From CAHJXF01 sp038240015 (GTDB taxonomy: Bacteria; Pseudomonadota; Gammaproteobacteria; Burkholderiales; Burkholderiaceae_D), in NCBI GenBank assembly GCA_038240015.1, contig JBBSEF010000006.1:16786-80785 (forward strand): a stretch of DNA of 64,000 nt. The letters are read 5' to 3'. Every line of letters starts with the position of its first letter. Within the stretch, counting starts at the first letter, position 1. A program made the translations under genes and the position numbers. The notes beneath the pieces are model-generated. The model had not been told where the DNA came from. It was given only the letters and a program-made list of their open reading frames with translations, and did no database searches. Positions 9,543-19,138 of the stretch are shown piece by piece.

Positions 9543-10636
9543 TCGACTGGATCACGCTCAATGGGCAGTCGACGTTCGGCGCGGTGTGGCCGCTCGTCTG
9601 GAACGTCGTCAAGGTGATCGCCGTGGTCCTGCCGCTGATCATCTGCGTCGCTTACCTGACGCTTTGGGAGCGCAAGGTGATCGGCTGGATGCATGTGCGT
9701 ATCGGTCCGAACCGCGTCGGACCTCTGGGGCTTTTGCAACCTTTTGCAGACGTGCTGAAGCTGCTGCTCAAAGAGATCATCGTTCCGTCCAGCGCGAGCA
9801 AGGGACTTTTCCTGATCGCGCCGATGATGGCGATCATGCCGGCGATCGCGGCGTGGGCCGTGATTCCCTTCGGACCCGACGCGGCCGTGGGCAACGTCAA
9901 CGCGGGCCTGCTCTACATCATGGCGATCACGTCGCTCGAGGTGTACGGCATCATCATCGCAGGCTGGGCATCGAACTCGAAGTACGCGTTTCTCGGCGCG
10001 ATGCGTGCGTCGGCTCAGATGGTCTCGTACGAGATTGCGATGGGCTTCGCGCTGGTCGTCGTGCTGATGGTCACGGGCAGCATGAACCTGACCGATATCG
10101 TCGCAAGTCAATCGCGCGGCACGTTCGCTTCCTGGGGCGTGGACTTCCTGTCGTGGAACTGGCTGCCTCTGTTGCCCATCATGCTCGTGTACTTCGTCTC
10201 GGGCGTGGCCGAGACCAATCGCCATCCGTTCGACGTCGTCGAAGGCGAGTCCGAAATCGTCGCGGGTCACATGGTCGAGTATTCGGGCATGGGCTTCGCG
10301 ATGTTCTTCCTCGCCGAGTACATGAACATGATCCTGATCTCGGCCTTGGCCTCGATCATGTTCCTCGGGGGCTGGTCCGCGCCGATCTCGTTCTCGCTCG
10401 TCGGCATGGAGACGCCGCAATGGATCGTCGACTCGATGGCGTTCTGGAACTGGGTGTGGTTGTTCGGCAAGACCGTGTTCATGGTCACGTTCTTCATCTG
10501 GTTTCGCGCGACCTTTCCGCGCTATCGCTACGACCAGATCATGCGGCTCGGCTGGAAGGTCTTCATCCCGCTGACGATCGCATGGCTGATGTTTGTCGGG
10601 CTGTGGATGCAGACGCCGTGGAATATTTGGAAGTGA
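9539..10636 (+). CDS. nuoH: NADH-quinone oxidoreductase subunit H
   Basis: NuoH (365 residues) is the membrane subunit that joins the Q-module to the proton-pumping arm. It has about eight transmembrane helices. Conserved motifs are [23 protein letters not shown] at the first cytoplasmic loop and [19 protein letters not shown] in the quinone-channel loop. The start ATG 9539 overlaps the nuoG stop; the longer open frame upstream is inside nuoG and is not used. Confidence 0.97.
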   Translation: MIDWITLNGQSTFGAVWPLVWNVVKVIAVVLPLIICVAYLTLWERKVIGWMHVRIGPNRVGPLGLLQPFADVLKLLLKEIIVPSSASKGLFLIAPMMAIMPAIAAWAVIPFGPDAAVGNVNAGLLYIMAITSLEVYGIIIAGWASNSKYAFLGAMRASAQMVSYEIAMGFALVVVLMVTGSMNLTDIVASQSRGTFASWGVDFLSWNWLPLLPIMLVYFVSGVAETNRHPFDVVEGESEIVAGHMVEYSGMGFAMFFLAEYMNMILISALASIMFLGGWSAPISFSLVGMETPQWIVDSMAFWNWVWLFGKTVFMVTFFIWFRATFPRYRYDQIMRLGWKVFIPLTIAWLMFVGLWMQTPWNIWK

Positions 10637-10676
10637 TTCGCGAAGTACACATGCAAATGAATCCGGAAACCGCGCG

Positions 10677-11165
10677 ATGACCGCCATCAAGGACTTCCTT
10701 TCCAGCCTGATGCTGAGCGAATTGCTCAAAGGCATGGCCCTCACGGGGCGCTATATGTTCGCGCGCAAGATCACCGTGCAATTTCCCGAAGAGAAGACGC
10801 CGAAGTCGCCGCGTTTTCGAGGCCTGCACGCGTTGCGTCGCTATCCCAATGGTGAAGAGCGTTGCATCGCCTGCAAGTTGTGCGAAGCGGTGTGTCCTGC
10901 GCTCGCGATCACGATCGAGTCCGAGGTCCGCGCCGACGGCACGCGCCGCACGACGCGCTACGACATCGATCTGGTCAAGTGCATCTTCTGCGGCTTTTGC
11001 GAAGAGAGCTGTCCGGTCGATTCGATCGTCGAGACCGACATACTCGAATACCACGGAGAGAAGCGAGGCGACCTGCACTACACGAAAGAGATGTTGCTCG
11101 CGGTGGGCGACCGCTACGAAAAAGAAATCGCTGCCGCGCGTGAAGCGGACGCTCCTTATCGTTGA
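10677..11165 (+). CDS. nuoI: NADH-quinone oxidoreductase subunit I
   Basis: NuoI (162 residues) is a ferredoxin-like subunit with two [4Fe-4S] clusters (N6a and N6b) passing electrons to NuoB. The ligands are C63, C66, C69, C73 ([12 protein letters not shown]) and C102, C105, C108, C112 ([12 protein letters not shown]). ATG 10677 gives the normal N-terminus with an amphipathic helix. The open frame extends upstream into nuoH but that part is not conserved. Confidence 0.97.
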   Translation: MTAIKDFLSSLMLSELLKGMALTGRYMFARKITVQFPEEKTPKSPRFRGLHALRRYPNGEERCIACKLCEAVCPALAITIESEVRADGTRRTTRYDIDLVKCIFCGFCEESCPVDSIVETDILEYHGEKRGDLHYTKEMLLAVGDRYEKEIAAAREADAPYR

Positions 11166-11211
11166 GCCTTATGGCTGACCGATCTTCAACACGCTAGCGA
11201 TCGACGACTAG

Positions 11212-11817
11212 ATGGACTTCAAGGCTCTGCTCTTCTACCTCTTCGCGTTCGTCGCCGTTTACGCGGGGCTGCGCGTCGTGACGGCAAAGAACCCGGTGCA
11301 CGCCGCGTTGCATCTGGTGCTCGCGTTCTTCACGACGGCCGCGATCTGGATGCTGCTCAAGGCCGAGTTCCTCGCGATCGCGCTGGTACTGGTCTATGTC
11401 GGCGCGGTGATGGTGCTGTTCCTGTTCGTCGTGATGATGGTCGACATCAACTTCGACAAACTGCGCGAAGGCTTCTGGACCAACCTGCCGCTCGCCGCGG
11501 GCGTGGGCGTGGTGATTGTGCTCGAGATGGCCTTCGTGTTGCTCAAGACCTTCATTCTTCCCGAGAGCGCTGCGAACACCCTGGTCATTCCGCCGGGCAG
11601 CAGCAACACGCGTGAACTCGGGCGGTTGATCTATACCGACTATGTCTATGCGTTCGAGGTCGCGGCGGTGGTGCTGCTGGTCGCGATCGTCGCGGCGGTT
11701 GCGTTGACCCTACGCACGCGCAAAGACACGAAGGGGCAGGACCCCAACAAGCAGATCGCCGTGAAGGCCGCGGACCGCATGCGGATCGTGACGATGGCTT
11801 CGGAGAAGCGAGAGTGA
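11212..11817 (+). CDS. nuoJ: NADH-quinone oxidoreductase subunit J
   Basis: NuoJ (201 residues) is a membrane subunit with five transmembrane helices. The third helix region, around [17 protein letters not shown], is the conserved part and is linked to the coupling mechanism. The protein starts [13 protein letters not shown] and has a charged C-terminal tail after the last helix. nuoK starts one base after its stop. Confidence 0.96.
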   Translation: MDFKALLFYLFAFVAVYAGLRVVTAKNPVHAALHLVLAFFTTAAIWMLLKAEFLAIALVLVYVGAVMVLFLFVVMMVDINFDKLREGFWTNLPLAAGVGVVIVLEMAFVLLKTFILPESAANTLVIPPGSSNTRELGRLIYTDYVYAFEVAAVVLLVAIVAAVALTLRTRKDTKGQDPNKQIAVKAADRMRIVTMASEKRE

Positions 11818-11818
11818 A

Positions 11819-12124
11819 GTGCTGAGCCTCGCCCACTATCTCGTGTTCGGCGCGATCCTGTTTGCGATCAGCGTCATCGGCATTTTTCTGAATCGTCGCA
11901 ACATCATCGTGCTGTTGATGGCGATCGAGTTGATGCTGCTCGCGGTCAACACCAACTTCATCGCGTTCTCGAACTACCTCGGCGACTACGGCGGCCAGGT
12001 GTTCGTGTTCTTCATCCTGACGGTGGCTGCGGCAGAGTCGGCGATCGGCCTCGCGATCCTGGTGCTGTTGTTCCGCAACCTCGACACCATCAACGTCGAA
12101 GACCTCGACAAGCTGCAAGGCTGA
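11819..12124 (+). CDS. nuoK: NADH-quinone oxidoreductase subunit K
   Basis: NuoK (101 residues) is a small antiporter-like membrane subunit with three helices. It contains the conserved membrane Glu in [13 protein letters not shown] and a second Glu in [13 protein letters not shown], both used in proton transfer. The start is GTG 11819, directly after the nuoJ stop; the N-terminus [15 protein letters not shown] matches the family. Confidence 0.96.
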   Translation: MLSLAHYLVFGAILFAISVIGIFLNRRNIIVLLMAIELMLLAVNTNFIAFSNYLGDYGGQVFVFFILTVAAAESAIGLAILVLLFRNLDTINVEDLDKLQG

Positions 12125-12128
12125 TGCG

Positions 12129-14222
12129 ATGAACGCGACATCAATAACCATGTCCCCCACGATGCTCGCGATCGTTCCGCTCGCGCCTCTTGCGGGCGCC
12201 ATCATCGCCGGGCTCTTCGGTCAGGCGATCGGCCGCGCGAACTCGCATCGCGTGGCGATACTCGGCGTTGCGATTTCGTTCGTGCTTTCGGTATTGGTCT
12301 TGATCGACGTGATGCACGGTGCGCGCTTCGATCAGGCCCTCTACATCTGGGCGCAGGTCGGCGACATCAAGTTCGAGATCGGTTTCCTGATCGACTCGCT
12401 GACCGCGTTGATGATGGTGGTCGTGAGCTTCGTCTCGCTGATGGTGCACATCTACACGATCGGCTACATGGCCGACGACCCCGGCTATCAGCGCTTCTTC
12501 TCGTACATCTCGCTGTTCACGTTCTCGATGCTGATGCTGGTCATGGCCAACAACATGCTCCAGCTCTTCTTCGGATGGGAAGCGGTGGGGCTGATGTCGT
12601 ACCTGCTGATCGGATTCTGGTACACGCGGCCGACCGCGATCTACGCGAACCTGAAGGCCTTTCTCGTCAACCGAGTCGGCGATTTCGGATTCATTCTCGG
12701 CATCGGACTCTTGCTCGCGTACGCGGGCTCGATGCATTACGCCGACGTGTTCGCGAAAGGCGAAGAACTCGCGAAGCTCACGCTACCGGGCACGAGCTGG
12801 ATGCTGATCACGGTCGCGTGCATCTGTCTGTTCATCGGCGCGATGGGCAAGTCGGCGCAGTTCCCGCTGCATGTCTGGCTGCCTGATTCGATGGAGGGTC
12901 CCACACCGATCTCCGCGCTGATCCACGCGGCAACGATGGTGACGGCCGGCATCTTCATGGTCGCGCGCTTCTCGCCGCTGTTCGAGTTGTCGGACACGGC
13001 GTTGTCGTTCGTGTTGATCGTCGGCGCGATCACCGCGCTCTTCATGGGCTTTCTCGGCGTCATCCAGAACGACATCAAGAGAGTCGTCGCTTATTCGACG
13101 CTCTCGCAACTCGGCTACATGACGGTCGCGCTCGGCGCGTCCGCATATTCGGGCGCGATCTTCCACTTGATGACGCACGCCTTCTTCAAGGCGCTGCTGT
13201 TTCTCGCGGCGGGATCGGTCATCCTCGGCATGCATCACGATCAAGATATCCGCAACATGGGCGGCGTGAAGAAGTACATGCCGATCACGTGGATCACGTC
13301 GCTGATCGGCTCGCTTGCGTTGATCGGCACACCGTTTTTCTCGGGCTTCTACTCGAAGGACTCGATCATCGAGGCGGTCGGTGAATCGCACATCGCGGGG
13401 TCTGGCTTCGCGTATTTCGCGGTCACGATCAGCGTGTTCGTGACGGCGCTGTATTCGTTTCGCATGTTCTTTCTCGTCTTCCACGGGAAGGAGCGGTTCG
13501 GGCAGGCGCGCGCGCATACGCACGATCAGGCGCGCGATCATGCGCACGACGCCTCGGCGAAGCTGGACGTGCACGAAGCGAGCGCGAGCCACGACGAGGA
13601 CGCACATGAAGAGCATCACGGCCTTGCACCGGGAGAGAAGCCGCACGAGACGTCGTGGGTCATCACGCTGCCGCTGATCCTGCTTGCGATCCCGTCGGTC
13701 GTGATCGGCTTCTTCACCATCGGCCCGCTGCTCTATGGCGACTTCTTCAAGGGCGCGATTGTCATCGGCGAGAACCATCACGCGATGGAAAAGCTCGCCG
13801 AAGAATTCCACGGCGCGTTTCTGATGGGCTTGCATGCATTCGTCAGCGCGCCGTTCTGGCTCGCGTTGGCCGGCGTCGTCGTCGCGTGGTACCTGTACCT
13901 CGTCCATCCCGCGCTGCCCGCGAAGATTCAGGCGCGCACCGGCTGGCTCTATCGGCTGCTCGACAACAAGTACTACGCGGACCGCTTCAACGAGATCGTG
14001 TTCGCTGCGGGCGCGCGCCGTTTGGGCCGAGGCCTGTGGAGACGCGGCGACCAATCGTTCATCGATGGCGTCGTCGTCAACGGCAGCGCGCGTTTGGTCG
14101 GCTGGTTCGCGTCCGTGGTGCGCACCGCGCAGACCGGCTATATCTATCACTACGCGTTCGCCATGATCATCGGCGTGCTCGTATTGATGTCCTGGTTCGT
14201 GCTGCGGCAGCCGGCGCATTGA
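12129..14222 (+). CDS. nuoL: NADH-quinone oxidoreductase subunit L
   Basis: NuoL (697 residues) is the distal proton-pumping subunit, an Mrp-antiporter homologue with about 14 core helices and a long lateral helix near the C-terminus. The conserved core includes LLFFGWEAVGLMSYLLIGFW-like sequence, MGKSAQFPLHVWLPDSMEGP and LIHAATMVTAG. Residues about 459-498 form a soluble loop very rich in His, Asp and Glu (HTHDQARDHAHD, HDEDAHEEHHG), longer than usual and possibly metal-binding. Confidence 0.97.
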   Translation: MNATSITMSPTMLAIVPLAPLAGAIIAGLFGQAIGRANSHRVAILGVAISFVLSVLVLIDVMHGARFDQALYIWAQVGDIKFEIGFLIDSLTALMMVVVSFVSLMVHIYTIGYMADDPGYQRFFSYISLFTFSMLMLVMANNMLQLFFGWEAVGLMSYLLIGFWYTRPTAIYANLKAFLVNRVGDFGFILGIGLLLAYAGSMHYADVFAKGEELAKLTLPGTSWMLITVACICLFIGAMGKSAQFPLHVWLPDSMEGPTPISALIHAATMVTAGIFMVARFSPLFELSDTALSFVLIVGAITALFMGFLGVIQNDIKRVVAYSTLSQLGYMTVALGASAYSGAIFHLMTHAFFKALLFLAAGSVILGMHHDQDIRNMGGVKKYMPITWITSLIGSLALIGTPFFSGFYSKDSIIEAVGESHIAGSGFAYFAVTISVFVTALYSFRMFFLVFHGKERFGQARAHTHDQARDHAHDASAKLDVHEASASHDEDAHEEHHGLAPGEKPHETSWVITLPLILLAIPSVVIGFFTIGPLLYGDFFKGAIVIGENHHAMEKLAEEFHGAFLMGLHAFVSAPFWLALAGVVVAWYLYLVHPALPAKIQARTGWLYRLLDNKYYADRFNEIVFAAGARRLGRGLWRRGDQSFIDGVVVNGSARLVGWFASVVRTAQTGYIYHYAFAMIIGVLVLMSWFVLRQPAH

Positions 14223-14305
14223 TCGAGAAAGTTCCATGAGCGCGACGCCGCGTACATCGCTGGAATGCGCGCGAGTTGTGTGAGAGCGCGGCCGAAAATA
14301 ACAAG

Positions 14306-15790
14306 ATGCATTCATCCATTCCCTACCTCAGCCTGTCGATCTGGATCCCGATCGTCTCCGGCCTCGTGCTGCTCGCGATCGGCCGCGACGATCGCGCGCG
14401 CATGGTGAGATGGTTCGCTCTCGCCGCAGCGATCGTCGGCTTTCTCGTCACGATCCCGCTCTACACCGGCTTCGATACCGGCACGGCCGCGATGCAATTC
14501 GTCGAGCAGGCGCCGTGGATCGAACGCTTCGCAGTCAACTACGCGCTCGGCATCGACGGCATCGCGCTGTGGTTCGTGCTGCTGACGGCCTTCATCACCG
14601 TCGTCACCGTCATCTCTGCGTGGGAAGTGATCGAAGAGAACGTCGCCGGCTACATGGCGTCGTTCCTGATCCTGTCGGGCCTCATGATCGGCGTGTTCTG
14701 CGCAACCGATGGATTGCTCTTCTACATCTTCTTCGAGTCGACGCTGATCCCGATGTATCTCATCATCGGCATCTGGGGCGGCGCCAATCGCGTCTATGCG
14801 TCGATCAAGTTCTTCCTCTACACCTTCCTCGGTTCGCTTCTGACGCTGGTCGCGATCATCTACCTCTGGTACAAGTCCGGCGGAAGTTTCGAGATCGCGA
14901 CCTGGCACAAGCTGCCGCTGCCTATCGAAGCGCAGACGCTGATCTTCATCGCGTTCTTCATGGCGTTCGCGGTCAAGGTGCCGATGTGGCCGGTGCATAC
15001 CTGGCTGCCCGACGCGCACGTCGAGGCGCCGACCGGCGGCTCCGTGGTATTGGCCGCGATCCTGCTCAAGCTCGGGGCTTACGGCTTCGTGCGCTTCTCA
15101 CTGCCGATCGCGCCCGACGCGAGCCACCAGTTGTCGGGCTTCGTGATCGCGCTGTCGCTGGTCGCGGTGATCTACATCGGCTTCGTCGCGCTGGTGCAGA
15201 CCGACATGAAGAAGCTGGTCGCGTATACGTCGATCGCGCACATGGGTTTCGTCACGCTCGGTTTCTTCATCTTCAGCGAACTCGGCATGGAAGGCGCGAT
15301 CGCGCAGATGATCTCGCACGGCTTCGTGTCCGGCGCGATGTTCCTGTGCATCGGCGTGCTCTACGATCGGGTGCACTCGCGATTGATCGCCGACTACGGC
15401 GGCGTGGTCAACACGATGCCGAAGTTCGCCGCCTTCTTCATGCTGTTCTCGATGGCCAATTGCGGGCTGCCGGCGACTTCGGGCTTCGTCGGCGAGTTCA
15501 TGGTGATCCTCGCGGCCGTGCGCTTCAATTTCTGGATCGGCTTGCTCGCAGCCGTGGCCTTGATCCTCGGCGCGGCCTATTCGCTTTGGATGTACAAGCG
15601 CGTCGCCTTCGGTGCGGTTGCGAACGACAAGGTCGCCGCGTTGAAGGACATCGGCGCGCGCGAGTTCCTGATGCTGGGGTTGCTCGCGGCTGCGACGCTC
15701 TACATGGGCATCGTGCCCAAGCCCTTCACCGACGTGATGCACGCCTCGGTCGTGAACCTGTTGGCGCACGTCGCGCAGACCAAGCTGTGA
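14306..15790 (+). CDS. nuoM: NADH-quinone oxidoreductase subunit M
   Basis: NuoM (494 residues) is an antiporter-like proton-pumping subunit. Conserved features are FFESTLIPMYLIIGIWGG with the membrane Glu, FAVKVPMWPVHTWLPDAHVEAPT and VAYTSIAHMGFV. ATG 14306 gives the standard N-terminus; ten extra codons upstream are open but unlike the family. It lies between nuoL and nuoN as expected. Confidence 0.97.
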   Translation: MHSSIPYLSLSIWIPIVSGLVLLAIGRDDRARMVRWFALAAAIVGFLVTIPLYTGFDTGTAAMQFVEQAPWIERFAVNYALGIDGIALWFVLLTAFITVVTVISAWEVIEENVAGYMASFLILSGLMIGVFCATDGLLFYIFFESTLIPMYLIIGIWGGANRVYASIKFFLYTFLGSLLTLVAIIYLWYKSGGSFEIATWHKLPLPIEAQTLIFIAFFMAFAVKVPMWPVHTWLPDAHVEAPTGGSVVLAAILLKLGAYGFVRFSLPIAPDASHQLSGFVIALSLVAVIYIGFVALVQTDMKKLVAYTSIAHMGFVTLGFFIFSELGMEGAIAQMISHGFVSGAMFLCIGVLYDRVHSRLIADYGGVVNTMPKFAAFFMLFSMANCGLPATSGFVGEFMVILAAVRFNFWIGLLAAVALILGAAYSLWMYKRVAFGAVANDKVAALKDIGAREFLMLGLLAAATLYMGIVPKPFTDVMHASVVNLLAHVAQTKL

Positions 15791-15812
15791 TCCAAGCCCA
15801 ACCCCTCACGTC

Positions 15813-17324
15813 ATGAACCCCGTCGTCTTCCCCAACATCGATCTCATCCCCGCGTACCCGGAGATATTTCTTCTGATCGCCGCATCCGCGGTGTTGCTGG
15901 TCGACATGTTCATGTCCGACGCACGCCGTCTCGTCACCTATTGGCTGAGCATCGCGACGCTCACGGTCTGCGCGATCCTGAGCGCGCTCTACCTGATCGA
16001 CGGCAGCACCTGGTACACCTTCGGCAACATGTTCGTCGGCGATCCGATGGCGAACCTGCTCAAGCTCGCAACCTCGATCGCGGTGATCATCACGCTGATC
16101 TACTCGCACGACTACATGGTCGATCGCGGCATCGTGTCGGGCGAGCGCGGCGGCGAATTCTATCCGCTGGTGCTGTTCTCGGTGCTCGGCCAGTTCGTGA
16201 TGATCTCGGCCAACAATTTTCTGTCGGTGTATCTCGGCCTCGAATTGATGTCGCTGTCGTTCTATGCCTTGGTCGCGCTGCGTCGCGATCACACCGCTTC
16301 GACCGAAGCATCGATGAAGTATTTCATCCTCGGCGCGCTGTCGTCGGGCTTTCTGCTGTACGGCATGTCGATGCTCTACGGCGCGACCGGCACGCTCGAT
16401 CTGACGATGCTCTCGAAACAGCTCGATGCCGGCATCGCCAATCGAACCATCCTGGTGTTCGGCCTGGTGTTCATCGTCGCGGGTCTCGCTTTCAAGCTGG
16501 GTGCGGTGCCGTTCCACATGTGGATTCCCGACGTCTATCAGGGCGCGCCGTCGGCGGTGACGCTGGTGGTGGGCGGGGCGCCCAAGCTCGCGGCCTTCGC
16601 GATCGTGTTGCGCCTGCTCGTCGAAGGGATGATCGCGCTCGCGTTCGATTGGCAGCAGATGCTGATCATCCTCGCGGTGCTGTCGCTCGGGCTCGGCAAC
16701 ATCGCGGCGATCGCGCAGACCAGCGTCAAGCGAATGCTCGGCTACTCGACGATCTCGCACATGGGCTTCCTGTTGCTCGGCATGCTCGCGGGCATCATCA
16801 ACGGCAATGCCTACTCGGCGGCGAGCGCATACAGCTCGGCGCTGTTCTACGCCGTCATTTACGCGTTGACGACGTGCGCGGCGTTTGGCGTCCTGCTCGC
16901 GATGTCCAGGAATGGCTACGAGGCCGATCACATCGACGACTTCAAGGGCCTGCATCGCCGCAACCCGTGGGCCGCGCTGGTGATGCTGATCACGATGTTC
17001 TCGTTGGCCGGCGTGCCGCCGACGGTGGGCTTCTATGCGAAGTTCTCGGTGCTCGCGGCGGCGTTCGCGACCGGCGCGGTATGGCTGGTGGTGTTCGCTG
17101 TGATGATGTCGCTGGTCGGCGCGTATTACTACTTGCGCATCGTCAAGCTGATGTACTTCGACGCGCCGGTGGCCGAAGCGGCGATCGCAGGCGCAGGCAG
17201 CGGTCGCATCGATGCGCGCATCGTGCTGGTCGTCAACGGCGTTGCGTTGCTGGTCCTCGGCATCCTCCCCGATGGACTGATGCAGGCCTGCGTGAGCGCG
17301 ATGGCGCGCACGCTCGCGAGCTGA
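15813..17324 (+). CDS. nuoN: NADH-quinone oxidoreductase subunit N
   Basis: NuoN (503 residues) is the third antiporter-like subunit of the pumping arm, with about 14 transmembrane helices. Visible conserved segments are YLGLELMSLSFYALVA, FKLGAVPFHMWIPDVYQGAP and MLGYSTISHMGFLLLG. It is the last nuo gene; all 14 subunits are present in canonical order. The Nudix hydrolase gene follows after 49 bases and may be co-transcribed. Confidence 0.97.
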   Translation: MNPVVFPNIDLIPAYPEIFLLIAASAVLLVDMFMSDARRLVTYWLSIATLTVCAILSALYLIDGSTWYTFGNMFVGDPMANLLKLATSIAVIITLIYSHDYMVDRGIVSGERGGEFYPLVLFSVLGQFVMISANNFLSVYLGLELMSLSFYALVALRRDHTASTEASMKYFILGALSSGFLLYGMSMLYGATGTLDLTMLSKQLDAGIANRTILVFGLVFIVAGLAFKLGAVPFHMWIPDVYQGAPSAVTLVVGGAPKLAAFAIVLRLLVEGMIALAFDWQQMLIILAVLSLGLGNIAAIAQTSVKRMLGYSTISHMGFLLLGMLAGIINGNAYSAASAYSSALFYAVIYALTTCAAFGVLLAMSRNGYEADHIDDFKGLHRRNPWAALVMLITMFSLAGVPPTVGFYAKFSVLAAAFATGAVWLVVFAVMMSLVGAYYYLRIVKLMYFDAPVAEAAIAGAGSGRIDARIVLVVNGVALLVLGILPDGLMQACVSAMARTLAS

Positions 17325-17373
17325 CGCGCCGTGCACGCGCGGTCGATGCGCAATCGATGAGCCCGCGATCGCC

Positions 17374-17952
17374 ATGAGCGACGACAGCCATCTCGCCGCG
17401 CATCTCGCGGAGATCACGCTCAAGTCCGAACGCGTGTTCGACGGCGTGTTCCTGCACGCCAATCGCGACACGGTGCGCCTGCCAGACGGCAAGGAGACCG
17501 CGCGCGAATACATCCTGCATCCGGGCGCGGTGATGATGATTCCGCTGACGGGCGACGGGCAGGTCGTGATGGAGCGGCAATGGCGGCATCCGCTGTCGCG
17601 CGCCTTCATCGAATTTCCCGCAGGCAAGATCGACGCGGGAGAGCCGCCGCTTGCGACCTGCGTGCGCGAGTTGCGCGAAGAGACCGGCTACAGTGCCGAG
17701 CGCTTCACGTTGCTCGCAACGATCAACAACGCGATTTCGTATTCGAACGAGCACATCGACATCTATCTCGCCGAAGGTTTGACCGCGGGCGAACGCAAGC
17801 TCGACGACGGCGAGTTTCTCGATGTGTTCACGGTGCCTGCGCCGCAAGTGCTGGCCTGGGTTCGCGACGGCACGATCACCGACGTGAAGACCATCATCGG
17901 CGCGTTCTGGTTGGAGAAGATCTTGAGCGGGGCGTGGCCGCGTCGTAACTAG
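17374..17952 (+). CDS. Nudix hydrolase, ADP-ribose pyrophosphatase type
   Basis: The 192-residue protein has a full Nudix box from G84 to about Y106: G84, E90, R98, E99, E102, E103 and G105. Such proteins hydrolyse nucleoside diphosphates linked to another group; the length and the region before the box fit ADP-ribose or GDP-mannose pyrophosphatases (NudF/NudK-like). It follows nuoN in the same direction, a placement also known in other betaproteobacteria. Its TAG stop shares the palindrome CTAG (17949-17952) with the stop of the convergent FAD oxidoreductase gene. Confidence 0.88.
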   Translation: MSDDSHLAAHLAEITLKSERVFDGVFLHANRDTVRLPDGKETAREYILHPGAVMMIPLTGDGQVVMERQWRHPLSRAFIEFPAGKIDAGEPPLATCVRELREETGYSAERFTLLATINNAISYSNEHIDIYLAEGLTAGERKLDDGEFLDVFTVPAPQVLAWVRDGTITDVKTIIGAFWLEKILSGAWPRRN

Positions 17953-19130
17953 AGGATGCCGCGTTCCGCATACGGCTCCGATCTCTCGACTCGGCCGAAG
18001 CCGAAGCGCGACACGTCGAGAGTGAGAAAGCGTCCATGCACGATCAGTTCGGTCAGGGCCAGGCCCGCGGCCGGGGCGTGCATCATGCCGTGACCGGAGA
18101 AGCCGGCGATCACGTAGAAATTGTCCAGGCGTCCGGACCAGTTGCCGATGATCGGATTGCCGTCGAGCTCGCATTGTTCGTACAGGCCCGACCACGTGCA
18201 ATGGCATCTCGCCGATTCGAGGGGCGGAAAGCGGTGCGCCAGGGCAGGCCAGACCACGCGTTCGAAATAGCCGTGGTCGACGTCGAAGTTGAAGCCGCGC
18301 GGCTCGTTGCCGTCCACCAGGCCGCCGGAGAATCCTCTGCCTTCCGAACGGAAGGCAAGGCGGTTGAGGTCCTTCACGTAAGGGAGCGGCTCGATCGGAT
18401 TGCCGCACGTGAAGTAGTGCTCGAAGCGGCGCAATGGCGATACCGGTAGCGGCATTCCCACCATCGCACTCACTCGCCCAGCCCATGCACCGGCGGCATT
18501 GACGAAACGATCGGCGGTCATGCGGGCGCCGCTTGCGAGGCTCGCCAGTCGTACCGCCCCGTCAGCCGTTTCCAACGACACGACGCGATCCTTGACGAAG
18601 CTGACGCCTAGCGATTGCGCCTTGCGCCGAAAGCCCTGCAGCAATCCGTTCGGATCGCACCAGCCATCGCGCCTGGAGTGAACGCCGCCGCCGAGGTCGT
18701 CGACTCGCATCGACGGAAACCTTGCACGCAGTTCTGTCGGGCACAGCAATTCCACATCGCATCCATGTGCACGTTGCGTTTCGAAGTTCGCTTCGAGCCT
18801 TGCCATTTCCGCTGGCGGCACGATGGAAAGGTAGCCACCCTCCACCCAGTCCACGGGAGCTGGACGGTCATCGACCGTCATCGTCTGCGCGAAGCGGCGG
18901 ATGAAAGCGATGCTCCACTTCGACATCTCGATGTTCTCGGGACAGGAAAACAGCACGCGAGCGCCTCCGGAGGCGCGCAAGGTCGAACAGAATTCGTAGG
19001 TCGGATCGGGTTCGACCACGCAAATGTCGGCGCTCGGCGCCTCCCGTTTCAGGAAGTAGGCGGTGCTGCAACCCATGATGCCGCCGCCGATGATGACGAT
19101 GTCGAATTGTCGAGGCGAAAGTGCGGACAC
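17949..19130 (-). CDS. FAD-dependent oxidoreductase of the DAO family, FOXRED1-like
   Basis: The 393-residue protein begins with an FAD-binding Rossmann motif (FDIVIIGGGIMGCSTAYFL) and has the D-amino acid/sarcosine oxidase fold. Segments such as DGWCDPNGLLQGFRRKAQSL, FDVDHGYFERVVWPALA and GFSGHGMMHAPAAG closely recall mitochondrial FOXRED1, a complex I assembly factor, as I remember that sequence. The start is taken as GTG 19130 because GAGG lies six bases before it; the open frame upstream belongs to the neighbouring gene in another frame. Its substrate is unknown. It starts eight bases after the membrane protein gene, so the two are probably one operon. Confidence 0.83.
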   Translation of the reverse strand: MSALSPRQFDIVIIGGGIMGCSTAYFLKREAPSADICVVEPDPTYEFCSTLRASGGARVLFSCPENIEMSKWSIAFIRRFAQTMTVDDRPAPVDWVEGGYLSIVPPAEMARLEANFETQRAHGCDVELLCPTELRARFPSMRVDDLGGGVHSRRDGWCDPNGLLQGFRRKAQSLGVSFVKDRVVSLETADGAVRLASLASGARMTADRFVNAAGAWAGRVSAMVGMPLPVSPLRRFEHYFTCGNPIEPLPYVKDLNRLAFRSEGRGFSGGLVDGNEPRGFNFDVDHGYFERVVWPALAHRFPPLESARCHCTWSGLYEQCELDGNPIIGNWSGRLDNFYVIAGFSGHGMMHAPAAGLALTELIVHGRFLTLDVSRFGFGRVERSEPYAERGIL

Positions 19131-19138
19131 GACGGACC

